Below the pieces are notes generated by a model. It made no database searches. It saw only the letters and a program-made list of their open reading frames with translations, and was not told the origin of the DNA. The position numbers were made by a program, and so were the translations under genes. From Quisquiliibacterium sp. (lineage in GTDB: Bacteria > Pseudomonadota > Gammaproteobacteria > Burkholderiales > Burkholderiaceae_E), in NCBI GenBank assembly GCA_023257915.1, contig JALRBB010000165.1, forward strand, positions 1-17,933: 17,933 bases of DNA, written 5' to 3'. Positions within the stretch are counted from its first letter, which is position 1, and every line of letters starts with the position of its first letter. This document shows, piece by piece, positions 1-7,764 of this stretch.

Positions 1-636
1 GGGAGTGGTCGCTGGCACGATTCGGGTATTGCGCCGCAGCGCCGCAAAGCGCCCCAGCGCTGCGATCAGCGTAAGCCAGGCCGCCCAGATGGCGAAACCG
101 CTGGTCAGTGCCGGCGCACTGATCGCCGCCAGCGCCGCGGCCAGCGTGAATCCGGAGGCGATGCCCATCAGCGTGAAGTTGATCACCGTGATGGGCGTTG
201 CCCATTCGCGAATCGCCTTGACGACCGCGTAGATCATGCCGGTGCACAAGTACAGCGCAAGCGACAGCACGATGCCCAGCAGGCCAAGCCCCATCTGCGA
301 ATCGCCGGGTACCAGCCAGTGGCTTGCGCCGTACAGCGCGATGACCGCCATCAGCAGGGGTAGCACGATGACTTCACGCGAAAGCCACGAGGTACGCCAG
401 CAGGTGGCGGTTCGCCAGGCGCGCTCCGGATGCCCGAGATGGAAGAACGAGGCGACCAGACCGAGCGCGCACAGCAGCAGCGAGACCGCACTGCCGGCGA
501 CCGGCAATGCGCCGAGCGACTGTGCGGGTTCGGCACGCAGCACTTGCAGTGTTTCGGTGCCGGCGATCGCGATGAACAAACCCTGACCAGCTCCGATCAG
601 GGTGGTGAGCAGCAGGACGGATAGGGCAGGACGCAT
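1..636 (-). CDS. soeC: SoeC, membrane anchor of sulfite dehydrogenase (partial, C-terminus off the window)
   Basis: Translating the minus strand from the ATG at 636 gives 212 residues with no stop before the window edge. The protein starts MRPALSVLLLTTLIGAGQGL, typical of DmsC/SoeC-type anchors, and has the HLGHPERAWR motif near residue 67 that is characteristic of this family. About six hydrophobic segments are visible; family members have about eight, so roughly a third of the protein is missing. SoeC anchors SoeAB to the cytoplasmic face of the inner membrane and passes sulfite-derived electrons to quinone (family knowledge). It is the third gene of soeABC, 64 bp after soeB, and has no clear Shine-Dalgarno. 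The start is chosen on family resemblance of the N-terminus. Confidence 0.9.
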   Translation of the reverse strand, partial: MRPALSVLLLTTLIGAGQGLFIAIAGTETLQVLRAEPAQSLGALPVAGSAVSLLLCALGLVASFFHLGHPERAWRTATCWRTSWLSREVIVLPLLMAVIALYGASHWLVPGDSQMGLGLLGIVLSLALYLCTGMIYAVVKAIREWATPITVINFTLMGIASGFTLAAALAAISAPALTSGFAIWAAWLTLIAALGRFAALRRNTRIVPATTP

Positions 637-700
637 CGGAATTCGGAACGTGTTGGGTTTGTGTATCGGGAGCCGTTGCCGGCCTGGCTCGGAGTCGGGC

Positions 701-1423
701 TCAGGTGGCGTGATCCTCGGTGGTCGGGCCAGGCATGCCCGCCGGCAGTGCATCGATGTTCAGCGGGGTCGACACTCGGTGCAATTGCTCCTCGTGGATT
801 TCAATGCCGGTCTTGCGGCGCGGCAGGTAGTGATTGGCCGGCAGCGTGCCCAGTTCGGGCATCAGCGTGTAGCCGCCGCGATCGCGAATCGCCTGCGATA
901 CCTCGGTCTGCGGATCGTGCACGTCGCCGAACAGCCGCGCGTTGGTCGGGCAGGCCAGCACGCACGAGGGCTTGCGCTCTGCCTGCGGCAGCGCAGCGTC
1001 ATAGATGCGGTCGACGCACAGCGTGCACTTGGTCATCACCTTGCGCTCTTCGTCGAGCTCGCGCACGCCGTACGGGCAGGCCCAGGCGCAGTACTTGCAC
1101 CCGATGCACTTGTCGTAGTCGACCAGCACGATACCGTCCTCAGCGCGCTTGTAGCTCGCACCGGTCGGACAGACCGGAACGCAGGGCGGATCTTCGCAGT
1201 GCAGACAGGACTTGGGAAAGTGGACGGTTTCGGTATTCGGGTACTCGCCGATCTCGAAGGTTTGCACCCGGTTAAAGAAGGTGCCGGTCGGATCGGCGCC
1301 GAACGGGTTTTCATCGACCAGCGGTCCGGCCGAACCAGAGGTGTTCCACTGCTTGCAGCTGGTCACGCAGGCGTGACAGCCGACACAGACATTCAGGTCG
1401 ATGACCAGGGCCAGTTGGGTCAT
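701..1423 (-). CDS. soeB: SoeB, four-cluster ferredoxin subunit of sulfite dehydrogenase
   Basis: This 240-residue iron-sulfur subunit resembles DmsB/PsrB. Sixteen cysteines form four [4Fe-4S] sites: C13/16/19/23, C73/76/81/85, C106/109/112/116 and C133/136/154/158. It relays electrons from the molybdenum subunit SoeA to the membrane subunit SoeC. There is no signal peptide, so it stays in the cytoplasm. The start overlaps the soeA stop in an ATGA arrangement, implying translational coupling, and a strong AAGGGAGG ribosome binding site (1430-1437) sits 6 nt upstream. PsrB or other DMSO-reductase-family electron subunits would look similar; the SoeA partner and dsr neighbourhood favour SoeB. 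Confidence 0.93.
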   Translation of the reverse strand: MTQLALVIDLNVCVGCHACVTSCKQWNTSGSAGPLVDENPFGADPTGTFFNRVQTFEIGEYPNTETVHFPKSCLHCEDPPCVPVCPTGASYKRAEDGIVLVDYDKCIGCKYCAWACPYGVRELDEERKVMTKCTLCVDRIYDAALPQAERKPSCVLACPTNARLFGDVHDPQTEVSQAIRDRGGYTLMPELGTLPANHYLPRRKTGIEIHEEQLHRVSTPLNIDALPAGMPGPTTEDHAT

Positions 1424-4335
1424 TTCGTACCTCCCTTGCCCATCCGGCCCGCGAAGTAGGCGAGCACCTTGGGGCGTTCGCGCATGCCCGGCACCGCCGG
1501 CATCGGATCGAACTGCGGCCAGGAGGTGGCGGGCTCGTCGGCGCCAGCCGGATAGATGCGCACCCGTACGTCGTACCAGGCTGCCTGTCCGGTGATCGGA
1601 TCGGAATTCGACAGTCGCTTGCCGTCGACATCCGGTGCAAGTTCTTCCGTGATCAGATGGTTCAGCAAGAAGCCCATCTGCGATTCATTGGCATCGTTGG
1701 ACAGGTTCCAGGAACCCGCCGACTTGCCGATCGCATTCCAGGTCCAGACGGTACCGGGTTCGACCGCCTCGGAATGCCGGCACAGGCAGCGCACCTTGCC
1801 CCATTGCGACTCCACCCACATCCAGGCTCCGTCGTCGATGCCGGCCGCCCGTGCGGTTTGAGAGTTGACGTACAGGAAGTTGTACGCATGGATCTGACGC
1901 AGCCAGGCGTTTTGCGAATCCCAGGAGTGGTACATCGCCATCGGTCGTTGCGTGACGGCGTTCAGCGGATATTTGTCCAGATCGGACTGTTGAGCCTCAA
2001 GCGGCGGATACCAAAAGGGCAGCGGATCGAAGAAGGTGTTGACCCGTTCGCGCAGCCGGTCCGGAGGCTGCTTGCCGGGGCGCTTGCCTTGCGCCGCAAG
2101 ACGAAAGCCCTGCAGGAACTCGGAATAGAGATGGATTGTGATCGGGTCGAAGTCGCGGCGCAGGCCGTTCTTTTGCGCCCATGCGAGATAGTCGCGGTTC
2201 CAGTTGCGCATGTAGCGCATGCCCGGCTCGAGTCGGTGCTGGAACACGCAATTATTTTTCGCGTACATCTCCCACTGGTTCGGATTGGGTTCGCCGCGCA
2301 TCGACTTTTCGCCGTCCTTGCCGCGCCAGCCGGCCAGAAAACCGATGCCGGAGCCAGGTGCGGTTTCGTAGTTGACGATGAAGTCGGTGTAGCCGGTGTA
2401 TTTGCGCGACCCGTCGGCGTTCGTGAACGCCGGAAACTTGAGCCGGCCAGCCAGCTCGACCAGCACTTCCTGGAACGGCTTGCACTGGTCGGTGGGCGGC
2501 AGCACCGGGATGCGTACCGAATCAACCGGGCCTTCGAACTCGGAGATCGGCCGGTCGAGCATCGACATTGCGTCGTGGCGCTCCAGATAGGTGGTGTCCG
2601 GTAGCACCAGATCGGCGAAGGCGAGCATTTCCGAGTGAAACGCATCGCAAACGACCAGGAACGGGATCTTGTAGTCGCCGTCCGAATCCTTGTCGGTGAG
2701 CATCGTGCGCACCGACGAGGTGTTCATGCTGGAGTTCCAGGCCATGTTGGCCATGAACATCATCAGCGTATCAATCTGGTACGGATCCCCGCGCCAGGCG
2801 TTGGTGATGACGTTGTGCATCAGGCCGTGCGCCGACAGCGGATGCTCCCACGAAAACCCCTTGTCGATGCGCACCGGACCGCCGGTCTCGTCAACGAACA
2901 GGTCGTCCGGGCTCTCTGGAAAGCCCAGCGGCGCCCCGTCCAGCGGCGTATTCGGCTTGACTGCGGACGGACCCTTGGGCGGCCGGGCATTGGGCGGCAC
3001 CGCGCGTGGATAGGGCGCCCGGTGCCGAAAGCCGCCAGGGCGGTCGATGGTGCCCAGCAGCGACATCATGATCGCAAGGCTGCGAATCGTCTGAAAGCCG
3101 TTCGAGTGCGCAGCCAGCCCACGCATTGCGTGAAACGCGACCGGATTGCCTTTGACGCTCTTGTGCTCGCGGCCCCAGAAGTCGGTCCAGGCGATCGGCA
3201 GCTCGATGGTCTGGTCCCGCGCCGTCACGCCGATCTCGTGGGCCAGCCGCTCGATGGTTTCGGCCGGAATGCCGGTGATCTGGGCGGCCCACTGCGGCGT
3301 GCAGGACTCGACCCGCTCGACAAGCAGGTCGAATGCCGGGCGCACCGGCGTGCCGTCAGGCATCTTGAACTGACCACGAAGAGCCGGGTCAGCTCCTTCG
3401 GTGTGATCAGTGACCGCCTTGCCACTGTTGCGGTCCCACCAGACGAAGTTGTGCGGGCGCAGGGGGTTGATGACATCGGCCTGCGGATCACGCAGGAACA
3501 TCCCGTGCTGGTCGCTGTCCGGGTCGGTGTTGACCAGTTGGCCAGCGTTGGTATATCGGGCGACGAATTCGCGGTCATACAGGCCAAGTCGCAACAGCTC
3601 GCGGATGATCGCCATCAGCAGCGCGCCGTCGGTGCCCGGCTTGATCGGAATCCATTCATCGGCGATCGCCGCATAACCGGAGCGTACCGGGTTGATCGCA
3701 ATAAAGCGTCCGCCAGCACGCTTGAACTCGCTGATGTGTTTTTTGAGCGGATTCGAGTGATGGTCTTCGGCCGTGCCGATCATCACGAACAGTTTCGCGC
3801 GCTCCAGGTCGGGGCCGCCGAATTCCCAGAACGAGCCGCCGATCGTGTAGATCATGCCGGTGGCCATGTTCACCGAGCAAAAGCCTCCGTGCGCCGCGTA
3901 ATTGGGGGTGCCGAATTGCCGAGCAAACAGGCCGGTGAGCGCCTGCATCTGGTCGCGGCCGGTGAACAGCGCAAAGCGCTTTGGATCGGTCTCGCGAATC
4001 TTGCCCAGCCGGCTCTCGAGGATCGAGAACGCCTTGTCCCAGGAAATTTCCTCGAACTGGCTTGCTCCGCGCTCGGTGCCGGCCTTACGCAGCAAAGGCT
4101 TGGTGATGCGGGCCGGCGAGTACTGTTTCATGATGCCGGACGAGCCCTTGGCGCACAGGATTCCCTGATTGAGCGGGTGTTCCGGGTTGCCCTCAATGTA
4201 GCGGACCTCACCGTCGCGCAGATGCACCTTGATGCCGCAACGGCAGGCGCACATGTAGCAGGTGGTGGTCTTGACCTCGGTGCGGGCGTCTGGAACCGGG
4301 GGGGCTAGCGGATCGTGCAGCGGAATGGAGGACAT
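1420..4335 (-). CDS. soeA: SoeA, molybdopterin catalytic subunit of cytoplasmic sulfite dehydrogenase
   Basis: This 971-residue protein belongs to the DMSO-reductase superfamily. It oxidises sulfite to sulfate in the cytoplasm. An N-terminal [4Fe-4S] site is formed by C26, C29, C33 and C61. The molybdopterin oxidoreductase domain follows, with C153 in the motif GGFCSVN at the place of the molybdenum ligand. A molybdopterin-dinucleotide binding domain fills about residues 800-960. No twin-arginine signal is present, unlike periplasmic family members such as PsrA or PhsA, which fits SoeA. It is the first gene of soeABC and is divergent from the kinase gene. The Shine-Dalgarno is weak. Other sulfur-active molybdoenzymes of the PsrA/PhsA group remain possible, but length, lack of Tat signal and context point to SoeA. 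Confidence 0.93.
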   Translation of the reverse strand: MSSIPLHDPLAPPVPDARTEVKTTTCYMCACRCGIKVHLRDGEVRYIEGNPEHPLNQGILCAKGSSGIMKQYSPARITKPLLRKAGTERGASQFEEISWDKAFSILESRLGKIRETDPKRFALFTGRDQMQALTGLFARQFGTPNYAAHGGFCSVNMATGMIYTIGGSFWEFGGPDLERAKLFVMIGTAEDHHSNPLKKHISEFKRAGGRFIAINPVRSGYAAIADEWIPIKPGTDGALLMAIIRELLRLGLYDREFVARYTNAGQLVNTDPDSDQHGMFLRDPQADVINPLRPHNFVWWDRNSGKAVTDHTEGADPALRGQFKMPDGTPVRPAFDLLVERVESCTPQWAAQITGIPAETIERLAHEIGVTARDQTIELPIAWTDFWGREHKSVKGNPVAFHAMRGLAAHSNGFQTIRSLAIMMSLLGTIDRPGGFRHRAPYPRAVPPNARPPKGPSAVKPNTPLDGAPLGFPESPDDLFVDETGGPVRIDKGFSWEHPLSAHGLMHNVITNAWRGDPYQIDTLMMFMANMAWNSSMNTSSVRTMLTDKDSDGDYKIPFLVVCDAFHSEMLAFADLVLPDTTYLERHDAMSMLDRPISEFEGPVDSVRIPVLPPTDQCKPFQEVLVELAGRLKFPAFTNADGSRKYTGYTDFIVNYETAPGSGIGFLAGWRGKDGEKSMRGEPNPNQWEMYAKNNCVFQHRLEPGMRYMRNWNRDYLAWAQKNGLRRDFDPITIHLYSEFLQGFRLAAQGKRPGKQPPDRLRERVNTFFDPLPFWYPPLEAQQSDLDKYPLNAVTQRPMAMYHSWDSQNAWLRQIHAYNFLYVNSQTARAAGIDDGAWMWVESQWGKVRCLCRHSEAVEPGTVWTWNAIGKSAGSWNLSNDANESQMGFLLNHLITEELAPDVDGKRLSNSDPITGQAAWYDVRVRIYPAGADEPATSWPQFDPMPAVPGMRERPKVLAYFAGRMGKGGTK

Positions 4336-4632
4336 GGCGGCTGGACGTGATGGCCGGCGCAGGCCGGCGGCATTCGACTGGATGGACGCGGCGCAACAGC
4401 CAGCAACAAGGGCCGCGCACAGCGGTTTCGATGATGCCTGATTAGGCGATTCGCAGGGGGAATGTGTCTATTAGCAAGACGGGGAGGCGTTCCATTATCC
4501 GTTTGGGGGATTGCCGTGTACACTGACCCAAAAGCCTTGCGCGACAATCCCGACAGCGCGTTTTTTGGGTGATGTCGACGCGGGCACGGGCTGGTTTGAC
4601 CTTTGGGCGCCGGCCTCGCCAAAGGAGACAAC
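4336..4632. promoter_or_regulatory. Divergent regulatory region between soeA and the sensor kinase
   Basis: These 297 bp have no convincing gene and must hold the promoters for soeABC (leftward) and the kinase-regulator pair (rightward). The part from about 4440 to 4570 is richer in A and T than its surroundings. It contains a perfect GTGTACAC palindrome (4516-4523), four TTTGGG/CCCAAA hexamers, and an extended inverted repeat at 4526-4570. Near soeA, GCCGGC-GCAG-GCCGGC (4353-4368) could fold into a small hairpin in the soeA leader. I could not assign -35/-10 elements with confidence. Confidence 0.55.
4526..4570. repeat. Extended inverted repeat upstream of the kinase gene
   Basis: ACCCAAAA (4526-4533) is the exact reverse complement of TTTTGGGT (4563-4570), with 29 bases between them. 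Inside, GCGC (4539-4542) can pair with GCGC (4556-4559). The right arm is part of a run of six T. It could be an operator dyad or, if transcribed rightward, a leader hairpin. The pairing is seen directly; the role is inference. Confidence 0.5.
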
Positions 4633-5877
4633 ATGGCCGCGCCTGGTACCGCGCGCCGACAAGTGTCGTCGTCGCTTCGGGAACCCCAAATCGATGCAAG
4701 CCAGTCGGTTCCGACTGGCACGGGCACGGGCATGGGCAGCGGGCGCATCGCAGCAGCGGATCCGGGGCAGCTCGCAGGGCCGATGCTCGACGCGTTCGTC
4801 GCAACCGTCGTGCGGCTTGCCGGGGCCAGCGGCGGCGTTGTCAGAGTGCGTGGTGGTGATGGCGCCATGCAGGTGATCTCCTCGCACGGTCTGGCTGCCC
4901 CGATGCTTGCCGACATCGAACCGGATCTGCCGGTCATGCCATCCACGGATTCTGGTTCGCCGGGCGGTGCCGACGCAGCACCCGAGTCGGTGACCCCGCA
5001 TCATGGCGAAATCTCAATCGACGAAAATCCGGTCGGAAAATTTGCCGGCTCGATTGTCGTGCCGCTGGAGTTTCAGGGCTGCGAACTCGGCGTGTTTTCG
5101 CTGTTCTTCGACGATCTGCACGGGGTGCGCGGAGAGGTCATTCACCTGCTTCGTCCGGTCGGCCGCTTTTTCGGGTTAGCGCTGGAAAACGCGCAGCTCG
5201 AGCATGAGAACCTGCAGGCCAACCTGTTGCAGGAACGTCAGGCGATGGCCGCCGAAATCCACGATTCGCTGGCCCAGTCGTTGATGTTTGCGCGGATGCG
5301 CATGCCGGTGCTTCGCGATGCGCTGCAAAAAGCGGACAACGCGCGAGCACTGCGCTACATCGATGACCTCGAACAGGAGCTCGGCTCGGCCAATCGGCGG
5401 ATGCGGGAGCTGATCACGCATTTTCGGGTCGGCCTCGGCGCAGAGGATCTTCATGAGGCGCTGGCCAAGGCTGTGGAACGCTTCAATACGCAGTCAGAGA
5501 CGCGTCTCGAGTATCAGTGTGATGTCCCGACCTTCGGGCTGTCTGCCGACTGCCAGGTCCAGTTGATGCACATCGTGCAGGAAGCTCTCGTCAATGTCCG
5601 CAAACATGCGGGCGCGAAGAACGTGAAGCTGATGGTCGAAGAGATCGACGACGACTTGGTCTTCACCATCGAGGACGATGGCCGCGGCATCGGCTCTGGC
5701 GGGCGGGGTCGCAGAGTGTCGGGCCTGTCGCCCGAAGGTGTCGGGCTTAGGATCATGCGCGAGCGTGCTGACTCGATTGCCGCGAACCTGTCCTGGAATC
5801 AGGTGCCTGGATCCGGCACCCGGGTGACACTGCGGATTCCGTCGGCTAGCCGGATTGCGGCCGAGAGGGAACTCTGA
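4633..5877 (+). CDS. Soluble NarX-like sensor histidine kinase
   Basis: This is a 414-residue kinase of the HisKA_3 (NarX/LuxR-partner) class. The start at 4633 is set by a strong AAAGGAG (4621-4627) five bases upstream; an in-frame TTG at 4603 lies upstream of that site. Residues 1-40 are low complexity (repeated Thr-Gly). Residues about 45-190 look like a GAF-type sensor domain. The dimerisation/phosphoacceptor helix has ERQAMAAEIHDS with H210. The ATPase domain has the N box around N321 and H325, the G1 box EDDGRGI (347-353) and the G2 box GVGLR (369-373). There is no transmembrane segment, so it senses a cytoplasmic signal. Its cysteines are C150, C296 and C307. It forms an operon with the regulator one base downstream. 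The ligand is not evident. Confidence 0.88.
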   Translation: MAAPGTARRQVSSSLREPQIDASQSVPTGTGTGMGSGRIAAADPGQLAGPMLDAFVATVVRLAGASGGVVRVRGGDGAMQVISSHGLAAPMLADIEPDLPVMPSTDSGSPGGADAAPESVTPHHGEISIDENPVGKFAGSIVVPLEFQGCELGVFSLFFDDLHGVRGEVIHLLRPVGRFFGLALENAQLEHENLQANLLQERQAMAAEIHDSLAQSLMFARMRMPVLRDALQKADNARALRYIDDLEQELGSANRRMRELITHFRVGLGAEDLHEALAKAVERFNTQSETRLEYQCDVPTFGLSADCQVQLMHIVQEALVNVRKHAGAKNVKLMVEEIDDDLVFTIEDDGRGIGSGGRGRRVSGLSPEGVGLRIMRERADSIAANLSWNQVPGSGTRVTLRIPSASRIAAEREL

Positions 5878-5878
5878 G

Positions 5879-6556
5879 ATGGCGATGAGCGATCAAGTCC
5901 GTGTTGTGCTGGTTGATGACCATGGCCTGTGCCGCCTCGGCCTGGCCGAGTTGATCTCCTTGCAGTCTGGCATGGAGGTGGTTGCCACCACCGGCAATCC
6001 GACCCAGGCAGTCGACATCATCATGCGGCTTGACCCTGACCTGCTGGTGATGGACCTGCGTATGCCCGGGCTGGACGGCCTGCGTTTGCTGCAGAACTTG
6101 CGCGAGGCCGGCTCGCAGGTCGCTGTGGTGATCCTGACGATGAGCGACTCCGGCTCCGACCTGTCTGCGGCGCTGCGGCTAGGCGCCCGCGGCTACCTGC
6201 TCAAGGACATGGAGCCGGCGGACCTGATCGCCGCGATCAGCCGGGCGGCTCAGGGCGAATTTGTCGTTGCGCCCGCGTTGGCGTCCCGATTGAGCGAACT
6301 GATCGAGGGCGGGCATCAGCGTACGCAGCGTGAGAGTTCGCTTGCGCAGCTCACCGCGCGCGAGCTGGAAATTCTGGGTCACGTCGCCAAGGGGCAGTCC
6401 AACAAGACGATTGCGCGAACCTTGGGGATCAGTCCCGATACCGTCAAGCTTCATGTGCGACGCATCCTGTCCAAGCTCGGGTTCACGTCACGGGTCGAGG
6501 CGGCAGTGTTTGCGATCGAACACCGGATCGAATCCGGCGCCAGCGATCCGGCCTGA
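5879..6556 (+). CDS. NarL/LuxR-family response regulator
   Basis: This 225-residue regulator has a receiver domain at residues 7-125 with acidic pocket D13/D14, phosphoacceptor D59, T87 and K109. A LuxR-type helix-turn-helix follows at about 155-215, with LTARELEIL and the recognition region GISPDTVKLHVRRILSKLG. The start ATG lies one base after the kinase stop, with AGAGGGA overlapping the end of the kinase gene as ribosome site; ATG at 5885 is an alternative. It presumably receives phosphate from the upstream kinase and binds DNA as a dimer. The divergent soeA promoter, its own promoter and the dsr promoter outside the window are the obvious targets, but none is shown directly. Confidence 0.9.
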   Translation: MAMSDQVRVVLVDDHGLCRLGLAELISLQSGMEVVATTGNPTQAVDIIMRLDPDLLVMDLRMPGLDGLRLLQNLREAGSQVAVVILTMSDSGSDLSAALRLGARGYLLKDMEPADLIAAISRAAQGEFVVAPALASRLSELIEGGHQRTQRESSLAQLTARELEILGHVAKGQSNKTIARTLGISPDTVKLHVRRILSKLGFTSRVEAAVFAIEHRIESGASDPA

Positions 6557-6571
6557 AACCCGACGCGGGTT
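6557..6571. terminator. Small hairpin between convergent genes (possible weak terminator)
   Basis: AACCCG-ACG-CGGGTT is a perfect 6-bp stem with a 3-nt loop, starting directly after the regulator stop codon in the 43-bp gap before the end of cobA. No T-run follows on either strand, so intrinsic termination would be weak. It may mark the shared end of the two converging transcripts. Confidence 0.35.
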
Positions 6572-6599
6572 GGCAACAGCCGGCGTTCCGGTGCCCGAT

Positions 6600-7415
6600 T
6601 CAGTCGTCCGCCGGCGTTGCGCTGATCTTCTGGCGGCGACGTTCAAACCAGCGCAACTTGTCACGCAACTGCACGACGCTGCCCACGATGATCAGCGTGG
6701 GGGGCTTCAGGTTCGCCTCGGTGGCCAGTGCCGGGAGCGTTGCAAGCGTGCCGGTCACTACCCGCTGGCTGTCGTGCGTGCCCTGCTGCACGATCGCCGC
6801 CGGTGTGGAATCAGGCAGGCCGTGCTCGACCAGACGCGAGCAGAGCTCGGCCAGACCGAGAAAGCCCATGTAACAGACCAGCGTCTGACGGGGTCGGGCG
6901 AGCGCGGGCCAGTCCAGATTCATCGAACCGTCACGCAGGTGTCCGGTGACCAGCACGCAGGCTTGCGCATGGTCTCGGTGCGTCAGGGGGATGCCGGCAT
7001 ATGAAGCCACACCAGCGGCTGCGGTGATGCCCGGAACGACCTGAAAGTCGATGCCTTGCTCGCAGAGGGTTTCGATCTCTTCGCCGCCACGCCCGAAGAT
7101 GAACGGGTCTCCGCCCTTTAAGCGCACCACGCGCCGTCCGGCGCGCGCCAGATCCACCATCAGCGCATTGATCGACTCCTGGCGCATGGTGTGCAGATTG
7201 CGCTCCTTGCCGACATAGACCCGTTCGGCGGATGGCGGAACGATCGCCATGATCGACTCCGACACCAGGTTGTCGTAGAGCACAACGTCGGCTTGATGGA
7301 TCAGCCTGAGCGCCCGGATCGTCAGCAGTTCGGGGTCGCCCGGGCCGGTGCCGACCAGGGCGACTTCGCCTGGCTTTAGCGGTGCTTGTGGAGCGGGCAG
7401 CGGGACTTCGGACAT
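6600..7415 (-). CDS. cobA: Uroporphyrinogen-III C-methyltransferase (SUMT), sirohaem branch
   Basis: This 271-residue enzyme of the tetrapyrrole methylase family transfers two methyl groups from S-adenosylmethionine to uroporphyrinogen III, giving precorrin-2, the precursor of sirohaem. Visible motifs are [12 protein letters not shown] (about 21-32), [13 protein letters not shown] (101-113) and [10 protein letters not shown] (126-135). It has only the methylase domain and no CysG oxidase/ferrochelatase half, so ferrochelation must be encoded elsewhere. It is the last gene of the dsr operon, 30 bp after dsrR, which ties it to sirohaem supply for DsrAB. No good Shine-Dalgarno precedes the ATG at 7415, so coupling to dsrR is possible. 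The symbols cobA and sumT are both in use. Confidence 0.93.
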   Translation of the reverse strand: MSEVPLPAPQAPLKPGEVALVGTGPGDPELLTIRALRLIHQADVVLYDNLVSESIMAIVPPSAERVYVGKERNLHTMRQESINALMVDLARAGRRVVRLKGGDPFIFGRGGEEIETLCEQGIDFQVVPGITAAAGVASYAGIPLTHRDHAQACVLVTGHLRDGSMNLDWPALARPRQTLVCYMGFLGLAELCSRLVEHGLPDSTPAAIVQQGTHDSQRVVTGTLATLPALATEANLKPPTLIIVGSVVQLRDKLRWFERRRQKISATPADD

Positions 7416-7445
7416 GGTGCGTGAATGGTGCAGTGTGATGAAAGC

Positions 7446-7736
7446 TCAGCCGGCCGTCTGCCCGAACACGAAGTGAAACTCGCCGGGCGACAGTTCGACA
7501 TAGTCGAGTATGACGCCCTCGAGCGCAGCCCGCGACGGGGGTGAAACCAGCACGGTCACCCCGTAGCACAGCACCTCCTCGTCCTGCTCGCGCCGCTCAT
7601 CGAAACCCATGCCGAATTCGACGCTACCGTCTTCGCCGACGCTGCGCGCGGCAACGCGCAGCAGCGGTTCTTCTATGCCCGCGTCTTCGGCGGCGGCAAT
7701 TACCTGCCGCACTGCGGCCGGGGTCAGCTGGATCAT
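7446..7736 (-). CDS. dsrR: DsrR, IscA-like protein lacking the cluster-binding cysteines
   Basis: This 96-residue protein has the A-type (IscA/HesB) fold pattern, starting MIQLTPAAVRQVIAAAEDAG. Canonical IscA proteins carry one Cys near residue 35 and a C-terminal Cys-x-Cys. Here the only Cys is C57 and the C-terminus is ELSPGEFHFVFGQTAG, so the cluster site is absent. That matches DsrR of Allochromatium vinosum, an IscA relative known to lack iron and cluster binding and to affect dsr expression. The frame is open further upstream, but the start at 7736 matches the family N-terminus and has GGAG about nine bases upstream. It lies 28 bp after dsrN. Confidence 0.85.
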   Translation of the reverse strand: MIQLTPAAVRQVIAAAEDAGIEEPLLRVAARSVGEDGSVEFGMGFDERREQDEEVLCYGVTVLVSPPSRAALEGVILDYVELSPGEFHFVFGQTAG

Positions 7737-7764
7737 CGGTCGGGGCTCCGGATCTGATTTCGAG

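Noticed and set aside
670..702. Inverted repeats GAGCC/GGCTC in the soeB-soeC gap
   Set aside because: Five-base arms with an 11-base loop are expected by chance in GC-rich DNA, and there is no T-run.
602..1459. 285-codon plus-strand frame opposite soeB
   Set aside because: SoeB on the other strand has all sixteen cluster cysteines; this frame has no motif and runs into the soeA end.
2635..4308. 557-codon open frame on the plus strand opposite soeA
   Set aside because: It lies wholly antisense to a well-supported SoeA, its translation is Arg/Val/Ala/His-rich without recognisable domains, and such long antisense frames are common in GC-rich codon-biased genes.
4715..4745. Short GGCACG-type tandem repeat at the kinase 5' end
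   Set aside because: Only a few imperfect units encoding a Thr-Gly stretch; it looks like local slippage, not a separate element.
4305..4946. Minus-strand frame of 213 codons across the soeA-kinase spacer
   Set aside because: It covers the start of the kinase gene antisense, has low-complexity Pro/Ser/Arg composition, and would run through the divergent promoter region and into soeA.
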